DNA from: Nitrososphaerales archaeon TH526
GTDB taxonomy: Archaea; Thermoproteota; Nitrososphaeria; Nitrososphaerales; Nitrososphaeraceae
Assembly: GCA_014523665.1 (NCBI GenBank)
Contig: JAATVR010000125.1
Span: 1 to 5,286, forward strand
Length of the DNA stretch: 5,286 bases
Reading direction: 5' to 3'
Positions 1 through 4,729 of the stretch are shown piece by piece. A program made the position numbers and the translations under genes. How positions within the stretch are numbered: position 1 is the stretch's first letter; each line of letters opens with the position of its first letter. The notes beneath the pieces are model-generated. The model worked only from the letters and a program-made list of their open reading frames with translations. It had not been told where the DNA came from and made no database searches.

Positions 1-70
1 ATTCCAAACCAACATTAGCACGCAGTAATATAAAGAACAATGAGTACTAGAATTTATAGAAATATTGAAT

Positions 71-187
71 ATGCTTCAGAAAATTAGTCTTGTTGCATTT
101 TCAATCACAGTAGTGTTCTCTTTGCATACGTACTGTCTATTCAAACATCGCATCGCATGTGCCAATATTAAAAGTGTCCGGATTTGA
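71..187 (+). CDS. candidate 38-aa hydrophobic peptide (possible N-terminal fragment)
   Basis: An ATG at 71 opens a 38-codon frame ending in TGA at 185-187. It begins MLQKISLVAFSITVVFS, a short basic start followed by about 14 hydrophobic residues, which resembles a signal peptide or single membrane anchor. The rest contains two cysteines and has no recognisable domain. The frame ends just where a second frame (184-375), also starting with a hydrophobic helix, takes over, so the two may be halves of one frameshifted gene. No convincing TATA box lies 25-29 nt upstream. It could equally be a chance frame. I do not recognise a family. Confidence 0.22.
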   Translation: MLQKISLVAFSITVVFSLHTYCLFKHRIACANIKSVRI

Positions 188-375
188 TAGTCAGTCTAGC
201 AATCGCTCTTATAGTCATTCCTGTCATAGATTACTTGGCACAAACAGAAATTGTTAACTGTAACCTAGATCGTATAGACACATGCCTACAAAATCTGTCA
301 ATGCCTAATTTTCCGATCTGGTTGCACTTTGTTCTTGATCATTCACTATTAATAAATTTTCTATTGGCAACTTGA
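184..375 (+). CDS. candidate small membrane/exported hypothetical protein, possibly a broken gene
   Basis: This 63-codon frame has only a TTG as possible start. It opens with one strongly hydrophobic segment (residues 2-16, rich in I, V, A and L), followed by a polar stretch NCNLDRIDTCLQNLS with two cysteines and an N-L-S glycosylation-type sequon. That composition fits a small secreted or membrane protein. The start overlaps the end of the 71-187 frame by 4 nt in a different phase, which suggests either one frameshifted gene or two unrelated chance frames. Its end overlaps the 3' end of the pentapeptide-repeat pseudogene on the other strand by 15 nt. No family recognised. Confidence 0.25.
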   Translation: MIVSLAIALIVIPVIDYLAQTEIVNCNLDRIDTCLQNLSMPNFPIWLHFVLDHSLLINFLLAT

Positions 376-1361
376 GACTTCTTTTAGGTTTCCGTTAATG
401 CTTTTAACCAAATGAACTTGATTTGCATTGATAGTTAAATTAGCAATGTTTAGACTATCGCAGTCAAATATAGAATCTCTAAGATTTGTAAGATTGAGAT
501 TAACATCTGTTAGATCGCTACCTAAAAGATTCCCATCGGTTAAGTCAGCACCTAGAAAATGAGCATGTGTCAATTTGAGCTTAGGAGTTTAGTTTTTCCT
601 AGATTAGCATTAGAAAGAATAGCATTATTTAGATAAGTTCCGCTTACATAAGCATCTGTTAGATCGGCAAAGTTAAGATTAGCATTGGTTAGAATAGCAT
701 ATTCAAGATCAGAGTCTATTAGATCAGCGTTGATAAGAATAGCATTTGATAGGTTAGCGAAGTTTAGACTAGCATCTGATAGATCGGCATATATAAGATC
801 GGCGTTTGATAGATCGGTATCGCTAAGAGCAGCATTAGCTAAATCAGCAGAGAAAAGATCGGCGTTTGATAGGTAGGCGTCAGGAAGATAAGCATGTGTT
901 AGATCGGCGTCCAAAAGATCGGCATTGGTTAAATTGGCGTCTAGAAGATTAGAATGTGTTAGTTTGGCATTGTGGAGATCGGCATTTACTAGATCGGTGC
1001 CCTGAAGATTAGCGTCTGTTAAATCTGTATTGTGGAGATCGGCATTTGTTTAGTCAGCATCGGGAAGAAAAGCATGTGTTAGTTTGGCATTGGAAACGCC
1101 AGCATTTATTAGATCCGCTCCGGGAAGAAAAGCGTCTGTAAGTTTTGCATTGCGGAGATCAGCAAAAGTTAGATAGTGAGTTAAGCGAATAGGAGACGAA
1201 TAGGCTTGGGAAGACTAGATATTGAACCTGATTTGTTCGTACCATTATTGTCGGTTTTAATGTCTTTAAGCGAAAACAGCATGTCCGATCGATATGCTAA
1301 TACCAAACACCATTTCTGCAATAACGATTAAGAGGGCAATAAACTCTAACAACTTTTGCAT
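361..1361 (-). pseudogene. exported pentapeptide-repeat protein gene, disrupted by frameshifts and a stop
   Basis: Read on the minus strand, this was a secreted pentapeptide-repeat protein of about 330 residues. An ATG at 1361-1359 starts MQKLLEFIALLIVIAEMVFG..., a 31-residue Sec-type signal peptide ending HAVFA, then TAA at 1268-1266. Skipping one base continues into a polar linker (KDIKTDNNGTNKSGS...) that stops at 1183-1181. From about 1214 downward, back in the first phase, come dozens of A(D/N)Lxx pentapeptides. They are interrupted by TAA at 1052-1050, where Leu is expected, and by a one-base deletion between about 572 and 600: the 15-nt phase is 44 rather than 45 nt across it. The last repeats (ADLTD, SDLTD, IANL) and a diverged tail run to TAG at 363-361. 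Pentapeptide repeats fold as a four-sided right-handed beta-helix; the role of exported archaeal ones is unknown to me. A 25-nt-spaced TATA-like box precedes the ATG. The surviving pieces could be translated separately, but one intact protein is not possible. Confidence 0.85.
601..1172 (-). repeat. 15-nt tandem repeats with a 60-nt higher-order period
   Basis: On the plus strand the repeat unit reads roughly agatcggcattggtt, fifteen bases encoding one pentapeptide on the minus strand. Between about 840 and 1170 a longer 60-nt period is visible in the translation: NAKLTDAFLPGADLINAGVS, then NAKLTHAFLPDAD..., AKLTHSNLLDANL..., ADLTHAYLPDAYL... Each 20-residue block equals four pentapeptides, the length of one full turn of the pentapeptide beta-helix. 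The repeats become more diverged toward the gene's 3' end (below 600). Confidence 0.85.
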
Positions 1362-1395
1362 ATTGTTTTATAGTTAACCCAACATAAAAAATATT
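1362..1395. promoter_or_regulatory. compact divergent promoter with two interleaved TATA boxes
   Basis: The 34 bp between the minus-strand ATG (1361) and the plus-strand ATG (1396) hold a box for each direction. Plus: TTTTATA at 1366-1372, centred 27 nt before 1396. Minus: TATTTTTTAT (plus coordinates 1384-1393), centred about 27 nt before 1361. This spacing puts both transcription starts at or next to the start codons, so both genes would be leaderless. Each TATA box lies inside the other transcript's initiation region, so the two initiation complexes probably exclude each other. The minus-side gene is now broken. Confidence 0.6.
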
Positions 1396-1578
1396 ATGAG
1401 TGATAAAATGGATCGTAGTGAAATGCCTGATGATATCGATGCTAAAATGTATGCACCTTTCTATTGTGTCGATTGTGGCCAAGAATTTAGGTCACGTGAA
1501 GAGTTGGATGAACACGAGACAAAGCACCAAAATCTATCAAAAATGATGACTATGATTAATACAAGGCAAGCGATTTAA
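1396..1578 (+). CDS. small single C2H2 zinc-finger protein
   Basis: A 60-residue protein carrying one canonical C2H2 zinc finger. Cys24, Cys27, His40 and His44 fit C-x2-C-x3-F-x5-L-x2-H-x3-H, with Phe31 and Leu37 as the usual core residues. The finger is followed by a short basic/polar tail. Single C2H2 fingers are common in small archaeal proteins of this group and may bind DNA, RNA or protein; the partner cannot be told from sequence. The ATG is supported by TTTTATA centred 27 nt upstream, as expected for a leaderless message. The next ATG, at codon 5, is less well placed. The protein probably lost its original end: after TAA at 1576-1578 another phase reads DLRKEPHDGISD..., see 1578-1664. 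The finger itself is intact. Confidence 0.85.
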   Translation: MSDKMDRSEMPDDIDAKMYAPFYCVDCGQEFRSREELDEHETKHQNLSKMMTMINTRQAI

Positions 1579-1664
1579 GAAAAGAACCTCATGATGGTAT
1601 TTCTGATATTACAACAGAATTAGATTATCAGAAGATGATTGACAAAGTTATGGAGATAAAATAA
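1578..1664 (+). pseudogene. out-of-frame C-terminal tail of the zinc-finger gene
   Basis: In the phase one base upstream of the zinc-finger frame, codons from about 1560 read TYKASDLRKEPHDGIS followed by DITTELDYQKMIDKVMEIK and TAA at 1662-1664. This is a charged, helix-like sequence without its own start codon. Joining it to the zinc-finger frame by a single-base change near 1557-1576 would give a protein of about 89 residues. I infer a former C-terminal tail; a chance open frame is the alternative. Confidence 0.45.
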
Positions 1665-1815
1665 ATCTGAGCACGTAAGCTAATATTTGAATCTCTGTCA
1701 GAGTTTACGTATGAATTTCTGCGCATTCAAGCCGTCTTATCTTGATGTACTACATCGTTTATAATAATTGATTGTAAATACCGAATACCATTTATAATAG
1801 ATTTATTCAATATTG

Positions 1816-1824
1816 TATAATAAA
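1816..1824 (+). promoter_or_regulatory. TATA box for the 1847 gene
   Basis: TATAATAAA centred at 1820, exactly 27 nt before the ATG at 1847, the spacing of a leaderless archaeal gene. Further AT-rich TATA-like words (TTTATAATA near 1759 and 1790) lie upstream with no gene attached. Confidence 0.45.
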
Positions 1825-1846
1825 TAGTATCAAGTGCAATCTTGAA

Positions 1847-1987
1847 ATGCTCATTAAGGTTGGGTGTGTTTGCTCAAAAATTAACCCCCAAGATGGTTTA
1901 GTAATTCTTACAGGTTCTCTTATTTTCATTCATTTGAAGCCCCTTTATAAATCAGTACAGATTCATATCAAAGATGCGCATTATTAG
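1847..1987 (+). CDS. 46-aa hypothetical protein
   Basis: A 46-codon frame, ATG to TAG, beginning MLIKVGCVCSKINPQDG and continuing through a hydrophobic stretch (LVILTGSLIFIHL, residues 18-30) to a polar end (KSVQIHIKDAHY). Two cysteines sit close together as C-V-C. No family recognised. The well-placed TATA box (27 nt upstream) and the balanced, protein-like composition argue for a real leaderless micro-gene. The hydrophobic middle could cross or lie on a membrane. An opposing 40-codon minus frame (1807-1929) overlaps it but lacks such a promoter. Confidence 0.42.
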   Translation: MLIKVGCVCSKINPQDGLVILTGSLIFIHLKPLYKSVQIHIKDAHY

Positions 1988-2068
1988 ATTAATTCGTGTA
2001 TTGATGACATAACGATAGAGATTTAGTTTATTTTCTATTAACTTCTTCAAAATATAATTCATAAAGCG

Positions 2069-2080
2069 TTATATATATTA
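2069..2080 (+). promoter_or_regulatory. TATA box upstream of the 2111 gene
   Basis: TTATATATATTA, a run of TATA repeats. Its centre is about 37 nt before the GTG at 2111, so initiation would be near 2100 and the message would have a short leader of roughly 10 nt rather than none. Confidence 0.4.
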
Positions 2081-2110
2081 CTGCAGAAATGGGTACTAAG
2101 AAATACTAAC

Positions 2111-2278
2111 GTGGATGAAAAAACTGAGCATATTCAATTTTCGCTTAGCAGAAAAAAATACAATAATTCTGAATACGATGATAACACCGTCGAGTGTCTA
2201 ATGAAATATCTTGAATTAGATAGTTACGAGCAATTGGAAGACTTTTTGAAACATAACCATATTCCAAAGTTTAATTAG
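2111..2278 (+). CDS. 55-aa acidic/charged hypothetical protein
   Basis: A 55-codon frame from GTG to TAG, starting V(M)DEKTEHIQFSLSRKK and ending LEDFLKHNHIPKFN. It is hydrophilic and predicted mostly helical by eye, with the core YDDNTVECLMKYLELDSY. The frame stays open upstream to 2042 but has no better start, so GTG is the likely start. The next small gene (2333) shares an acidic pair followed by L-(M/L)-K-Y-L, which suggests related helical segments. Cytosolic; no catalytic motif; family not recognised. It might be a small regulatory or partner protein, but nothing here proves it. Confidence 0.5.
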   Translation: MDEKTEHIQFSLSRKKYNNSEYDDNTVECLMKYLELDSYEQLEDFLKHNHIPKFN

Positions 2279-2303
2279 ATTTACCTATAGTAAACTCCTA
2301 AGT

Positions 2304-2311
2304 CTTATATA
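2304..2311 (+). promoter_or_regulatory. TATA box for the 2333 gene
   Basis: CTTATATA matches the archaeal box A pattern YTTAWA. Its centre is about 25 nt before the ATG at 2333, giving a leaderless or nearly leaderless message. Confidence 0.55.
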
Positions 2312-2332
2312 CCATGAAATGTAATTTTTATT

Positions 2333-2491
2333 ATGATAAATGATTCTAAAAATAGTGACATAGTTCAAAATTCTAAAAAGAGTAATGATTTATTGAATGG
2401 GATGAAACGTTATTTGCGAATACCACATCCAAATGATGATGAAGAATTACTAAAATATCTTCGAAAACAGTCAGGTTTACATAGGGAATAA
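2333..2491 (+). CDS. 52-aa charged hypothetical protein
   Basis: A 52-codon frame, ATG to TAA, starting MINDSKNSDIVQNSKKSND and continuing with MKRYLRIPHPNDDEELLKYL (residues 24-43) to a basic end. The first half is Ser/Asn/Lys-rich and probably disordered; the second half looks like one amphipathic helix. The D-D-x(2)-L-L-K-Y-L piece resembles D-D-x(4)-C-L-M-K-Y-L in the neighbour at 2111. A consensus TATA box 25 nt upstream supports this start over the ATG at 2314, which gives only nine codons. No family recognised; a cytosolic micro-protein is the best description. Confidence 0.52.
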   Translation: MINDSKNSDIVQNSKKSNDLLNGMKRYLRIPHPNDDEELLKYLRKQSGLHRE

Positions 2492-2605
2492 TAATCCTAC
2501 AAAAGTTGATTGTTGATTGTGACTATTTTCGAGATTTGGATCGATCTTATTAGTATTCAATATGCATCAAGCAATAGAATTTTTTAACTAATACGATATA
2601 CATGA

Positions 2606-2998
2606 TTGCCCTCAAACATAGGCTATAAGATTTTTATAAAATATTTCACAATTACGTTTGAGCAATACGGAGTAGCAGATTGGGAGGTCTTCCGTTCTAT
2701 TCATTCCCGACTTGCCACTTTCTTACTTGCATTGAATGGCTGTTTTGGCTTTGTAACAATAGAGGTTGGAGGGCATCAGCAATCATCCCTGTAGTGAAAT
2801 AATTCACCATTTTAATATGTAGTCACTAGTTATCTTATCTTAATATTCTTATTCTGCAAAGAGTCTGTAGCCAGAGTAAGCATAGATAGGGACACAACAT
2901 TTTGGCCAATACTACGACTAGCAGCAAAAGGAACTATGGGGAATAATTATTAACCAACATTGGAGTGGTATCGCCAAGTTAATCCCAAATTCCCATAG
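2606..2998 (+). other. GC-richer stretch with broken open frames, origin unknown
   Basis: No intact gene of known family is visible here. A 62-codon plus frame (2606-2794, TTG only, preceded directly by TGA) contains YGVADWEVFRSIHSRLATFL and NGCFGFVTIEVGG. A second plus frame (2816-2998) reads KESVARVSIDRDTTFWPIL and LAAKGTMGNNY, then TAA at 2951-2953, PTLEWYRQVNPKFP, and TAG at 2996-2998. The minus strand of both parts is also fairly open, for example PTSIVTKPKQPFNASKKVAS and FPIVPFAASRSIGQNVVSL, each with stops. This double-sided openness is typical of a decayed fragment of a longer conserved gene, perhaps a mobile-element or horizontally acquired gene. I cannot decide the true strand. Confidence 0.3.
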
Positions 2999-3022
2999 CA
3001 GCAGCAATTATCTGCTACAGTG

Positions 3023-3031
3023 TCTAAATAA
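3023..3031 (+). promoter_or_regulatory. TATA-like box before the 3056 gene
   Basis: TCTAAATAA centred about 29 nt before the ATG at 3056. Just upstream is an inverted repeat, TAGCAG (2996-3001) and CTGCTA (3012-3017), that could be an operator or chance. Confidence 0.35.
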
Positions 3032-3055
3032 CATGTTGATTAGACGATTGGTACA

Positions 3056-3394
3056 ATGAGGCAGCAACAACAACTTCTAAAACAAGGTATGACAACCTCT
3101 CAGATTCTACGTATATATGGAAAACAATTTAGACAGATTCAGATGCGATATTCAGATGGATATGATGGTAGATGTGCCATTGGTGTTCTGATGTCATACC
3201 ATGGGTGGAATGGAAAAGACGAGCCTGGCTCAGCGAGAACTCTGTTGGCCGCATTAGTTGACATCAAAAATGAAGGCATCGATAATGAACTGCTGATAGA
3301 CTTGAATGATTCTGGTTGCACGTTTAATGAAATAGCTGATTCCCTGGACGGAGTTAGAGTTAACTCACAAAAAGTCTCAGATCGAATTTTGTAA
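3056..3394 (+). CDS. 112-aa conserved hypothetical protein, paralogue of the 5085 gene
   Basis: An intact 112-residue soluble protein. It has a Gln-rich start (MRQQQQLLKQ), a helix with SQILRIYGKQ, then the hallmark block RYSDGYDGRCAIGVLMSYHGW (residues 31-51). The C-terminal helices include LIDLNDSGCTFNEIADSL, where T-F-x-E-I-A-D-x-L resembles the scaffold of a helix-turn-helix. There is no signal peptide or membrane segment. The second copy at 5085 is about 61% identical over 67 aligned residues with no gaps, and the hallmark block is the best-kept part, so this is a real protein under selection. I associate such proteins with Nitrososphaerales as hypothetical proteins; no function is known to me. 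The ATG matches the paralogue's start. The broken exported-protein gene begins 15 nt after its stop and may have shared its transcript. Confidence 0.85.
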   Translation: MRQQQQLLKQGMTTSQILRIYGKQFRQIQMRYSDGYDGRCAIGVLMSYHGWNGKDEPGSARTLLAALVDIKNEGIDNELLIDLNDSGCTFNEIADSLDGVRVNSQKVSDRIL

Positions 3395-3409
3395 TTGTGT
3401 ATATGCACT

Positions 3410-3915
3410 ATGAGTAGGCTCATTATGGCACTATTTGTAACAATTGCAGTCGGATTTACGAACAGCGAAATTATAGTTATGATAGCTCAACAGAATGGTA
3501 ATATTAGTAGCAATACTGTAACAGCTCTGAATTCTACGGAGTAAGGCGGCAAAAATATAGTTATAACTTGGCTAGAACTGAATGGGACAAAAACAGATCA
3601 CTTTCCGTTGATCAGTATTAGTAGTGAAGATTTTTGGAAGATATTTGGTCCGCTTTTTGAACTTTCAACTGATGGGTCTATTGATACATTGGAGCAGTTT
3701 GAACAGCAAACAGATTAGCTAAAAAATGACCCTCAATTGCCCAATGTCAAAACTCAAGGCAATAATTCTGCTAGGTACAGTGAATTAACAAATTAACAGT
3801 TTGAAAGTCATACACCATTAGCAATAAAAAGCCGCGTGCTGAGCTAGCAGATATTGGCATATCCGGTGAAACATGTACATTTTATAGAGCAGCAGTGAAC
3901 AATGGCAAGTCATGA
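3410..3915 (+). pseudogene. exported hypothetical protein gene with several in-frame stops
   Basis: ATG at 3410 begins MSRLIMALFVTIAVGF..., a signal peptide with a likely cut near MIA/QQNGN. TAA follows at 3542-3544. The same phase then continues with clearly protein-like sequence: GGKNIVITWLELNGTK, SISSEDFWKIFGPLFEL and STDGSIDTLEQFEQQTD, TAG at 3716-3718, LKNDPQLPNVKTQGNNSA..., TAA at 3794-3796, and QFESHTPLAIKS. Near 3830-3835 the phase changes and reads RAELADIGISGETCTFYRAA to TGA at 3913-3915. The ancestor would have been about 168 residues, secreted and Asn/Ser-rich. I do not recognise the family. Three stops without a frameshift over about 420 nt is unusual for a dead gene. All three could come from Gln codons by one C-to-T change, and old decay is the simplest reading. 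Only the first 44 residues could be made as an intact peptide. Confidence 0.78.
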
Positions 3916-4024
3916 CATGCTATACAGATATTTTTTGTATTCTCGTATTTTTGCTGAACTTACATTGCTGTGGTTTACAAAAATAAAGATAGGACGTATT
4001 TTCAGATAGTTAAATGGACCTTCG

Positions 4025-4279
4025 CTAGTTATTGCCTTCCCCTCCATCGTCATTATTATCGTCTTCTCCACCATCGTCGTCTCCGTTTCCACTATCGTCA
4101 CCATCTCCACCTGAGGTATCACTTGCAGATGGCGTAGTCATATTTCCTCCAGTCATATTTCCTCCAGTCATATTTCCTCCAGTCATATTTGACTGGGCGT
4201 AAATAGAGGATGCAACTCCTGTCACCAGTACCGACGCAACGATTGCGAGGCCGACGGCGATAAAAATTTGGCTTTTCAT
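4025..4279 (-). CDS. exported NMTGG-repeat protein with acidic Asp/Gly tail
   Basis: An 84-residue secreted protein in three parts. First is a signal peptide, MKSQIFIAVGLAIVASVLV..., ending SSIYAQ, with cleavage likely after YA or Q near residue 29. Next come four NMT units, three as NMTGG and the last as NMTTP. Last is a disordered, very acidic tail (DGDDSGNGDDDGGEDDNN...). Every N-M-T is an N-glycosylation sequon, and the tail resembles flexible calcium-binding or cell-surface regions. A glycosylated surface or matrix protein is my inference. I chose the ATG at 4279 rather than the TTG one codon earlier because a TATA box (4301-4308) is centred about 25 nt upstream. It converges on the broken gene at 3410-3915, with about 110 nt between. 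The repeats can change number by slippage. Confidence 0.8.
   Translation of the reverse strand: MKSQIFIAVGLAIVASVLVTGVASSIYAQSNMTGGNMTGGNMTGGNMTTPSASDTSGGDGDDSGNGDDDGGEDDNNDDGGEGNN
4139..4190 (-). repeat. 15-nt tandem repeat encoding NMTGG
   Basis: Three exact copies of catatttcctccagt on the plus strand (4139-4153, 4154-4168, 4169-4183) plus a partial fourth, catattt. On the minus strand each encodes an N-M-T-G-G unit. Exact identity at all codon positions points to recent expansion by slippage. Confidence 0.9.
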
Positions 4280-4300
4280 CAAGTTGGCATTGACTTTATT

Positions 4301-4308
4301 GTATATAG
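4301..4308 (-). promoter_or_regulatory. TATA box for the NMTGG-repeat gene
   Basis: Minus-strand CTATATAC, centred about 25 nt before the ATG at 4279. This is correct spacing for a leaderless message. Confidence 0.5.
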
Positions 4309-4410
4309 TAATTCTAGTACATATCGACTAGAAGATTCGATTAATCTCTGACCAAAATCTTCTTGTGTTTGTGCTCCAAGTTAAGATATGACCTAACTCC
4401 ACATTCAAAC

Positions 4411-4543
4411 TTAAAGATAGGACGACCAAAAGACTTAACTCGGGTTTAGGATGGTCGCCTATCTACCTTGACCTACCTTGCATACGTCTAGACGTTGGAG
4501 TTACGTGGCTTAGGCAGTATATTGTGAGTGCGGAGACTGCCTA
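4411..4543 (-). ncRNA. candidate structured small RNA (unit B)
   Basis: No good open frame lies here, but three symmetric elements do. TAGGCAGT (4511-4518) pairs exactly with ACTGCCTA (4536-4543). ACGTCTAGACGT (4484-4495) is a perfect 12-bp palindrome. AGATAGG-a-CGACC (4415-4427) pairs with GGTCG-CCTATCT (4453-4464) in a 12-bp stem with one bulged base, enclosing a second stem CTTAAC/GTTTAG (4434-4439/4444-4449, one mismatch) capped by TCGG. On the minus strand TTTTTATAA (plus 4563-4571) is centred 24 nt before 4543, so a transcript would begin at the first hairpin. CTACCTTG is repeated at 4463-4470 and 4473-4480. Orientation is uncertain, because the conserved CACAACA could be an upstream promoter element for the plus strand. 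No known RNA family recognised; not a tRNA. Confidence 0.35.
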
Positions 4544-4553
4544 CACAGTTTTG

Positions 4554-4571
4554 CACAACATATTATAAAAA
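4554..4571. repeat. 18-nt promoter-like direct repeat, copy 1
   Basis: CACAACATATTATAAAAA differs by one base from copy 2 at 4693-4710, 139 nt away. Read on the minus strand it contains TTTTTATAA, which fits the archaeal box A (TTTATA). On the plus strand CACAACA would sit where the factor-B element lies. It probably marks a repeated promoter. Confidence 0.6.
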
Positions 4572-4617
4572 GGTAGGATAACCAGCTAGATCAGAACCTG
4601 GTGACTTACCTCCTACC
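4567..4617 (-). terminator. stem-loop plus T5 on the minus strand
   Basis: A 7-bp outer stem (4572-4578 with 4611-4617) and a 5-bp inner stem, followed directly on the minus strand by five T's (4571-4567). It would end transcription of unit A just before the promoter of unit B. Confidence 0.4.
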
Positions 4618-4682
4618 TATAGAGGGGTGTGCCAGAATGATCTCTTTTTGTGGTTAACAATGGCGGTGTTTACGTACTACAT
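4567..4682 (-). ncRNA. candidate small RNA with terminator-like end (unit A)
   Basis: The minus-strand box TTTTTATAA (plus 4702-4710) predicts initiation near 4680-4682. About 65 nt further the strand folds into a two-tier stem-loop. GGTAGGA (4572-4578) pairs with TCCTACC (4611-4617), and inside it ACCAG (4581-4585) pairs with CTGGT (4598-4602). On the minus strand this hairpin is followed at once by TTTTT (4571-4567), like an intrinsic terminator, and those T's are also part of the next TATA box. A transcript of roughly 115 nt is predicted. If the plus strand were used, initiation near 4592 would fall inside the hairpin and a T-run at 4645-4649 could end a short RNA. Weak but consistent evidence; no known family. 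Confidence 0.3.
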
Positions 4683-4692
4683 CAGCAGCTTA

Positions 4693-4710
4693 CACAACAA
4701 ATTATAAAAA
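4693..4710. repeat. 18-nt promoter-like direct repeat, copy 2
   Basis: CACAACAAATTATAAAAA, 17 of 18 bases equal to copy 1 (4554-4571). The flanking bases differ, so the shared block looks like a functional element rather than the remains of a large duplication. Confidence 0.6.
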
Positions 4711-4729
4711 TGATCTTTCTGTAGTAAAT

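Noticed and set aside
685..876. 63-codon plus frame, Arg/Ser-rich
   Set aside because: It lies opposite the pentapeptide repeats and its periodic R-S-A pattern is the shadow of their 15-nt unit.
1297..1482. 61-codon minus frame across the divergent promoter
   Set aside because: It overlaps both the zinc-finger gene and the signal-peptide start in other phases and has no promoter or family features.
1807..1929. 40-codon minus frame starting MKIREPVRITKPSW
   Set aside because: It overlaps the plus-strand gene at 1847, which has a better promoter; only one is likely real.
3139..3423. 94-codon minus frame
   Set aside because: It is antisense to the well-conserved 112-aa gene at 3056, which has a paralogue; the minus frame is a shadow.
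3410..3845. Stop-codon recoding (alternative code or pyrrolysine)
   Set aside because: Both TAA and TAG are involved, and intact neighbouring genes end with these same codons, so decay explains it better.
3902..4009. 35-codon plus frame starting MASHDMLYRYFLY
   Set aside because: It overlaps the end of the 3410 pseudogene, has no TATA box, and is Phe/Tyr-rich as expected of AT-rich spacer. Low but not zero chance of being real.
3910..4122. 70-codon minus frame
   Set aside because: Most of it overlaps the acidic tail of the NMTGG gene in another phase and gives a repetitive Met/Thr/Glu product.
4279..4380. 33-codon minus open frame ending KSMPT just before the NMTGG gene
   Set aside because: It has no early start codon and contains the TATA box of the next gene; protein-like but too short to support.
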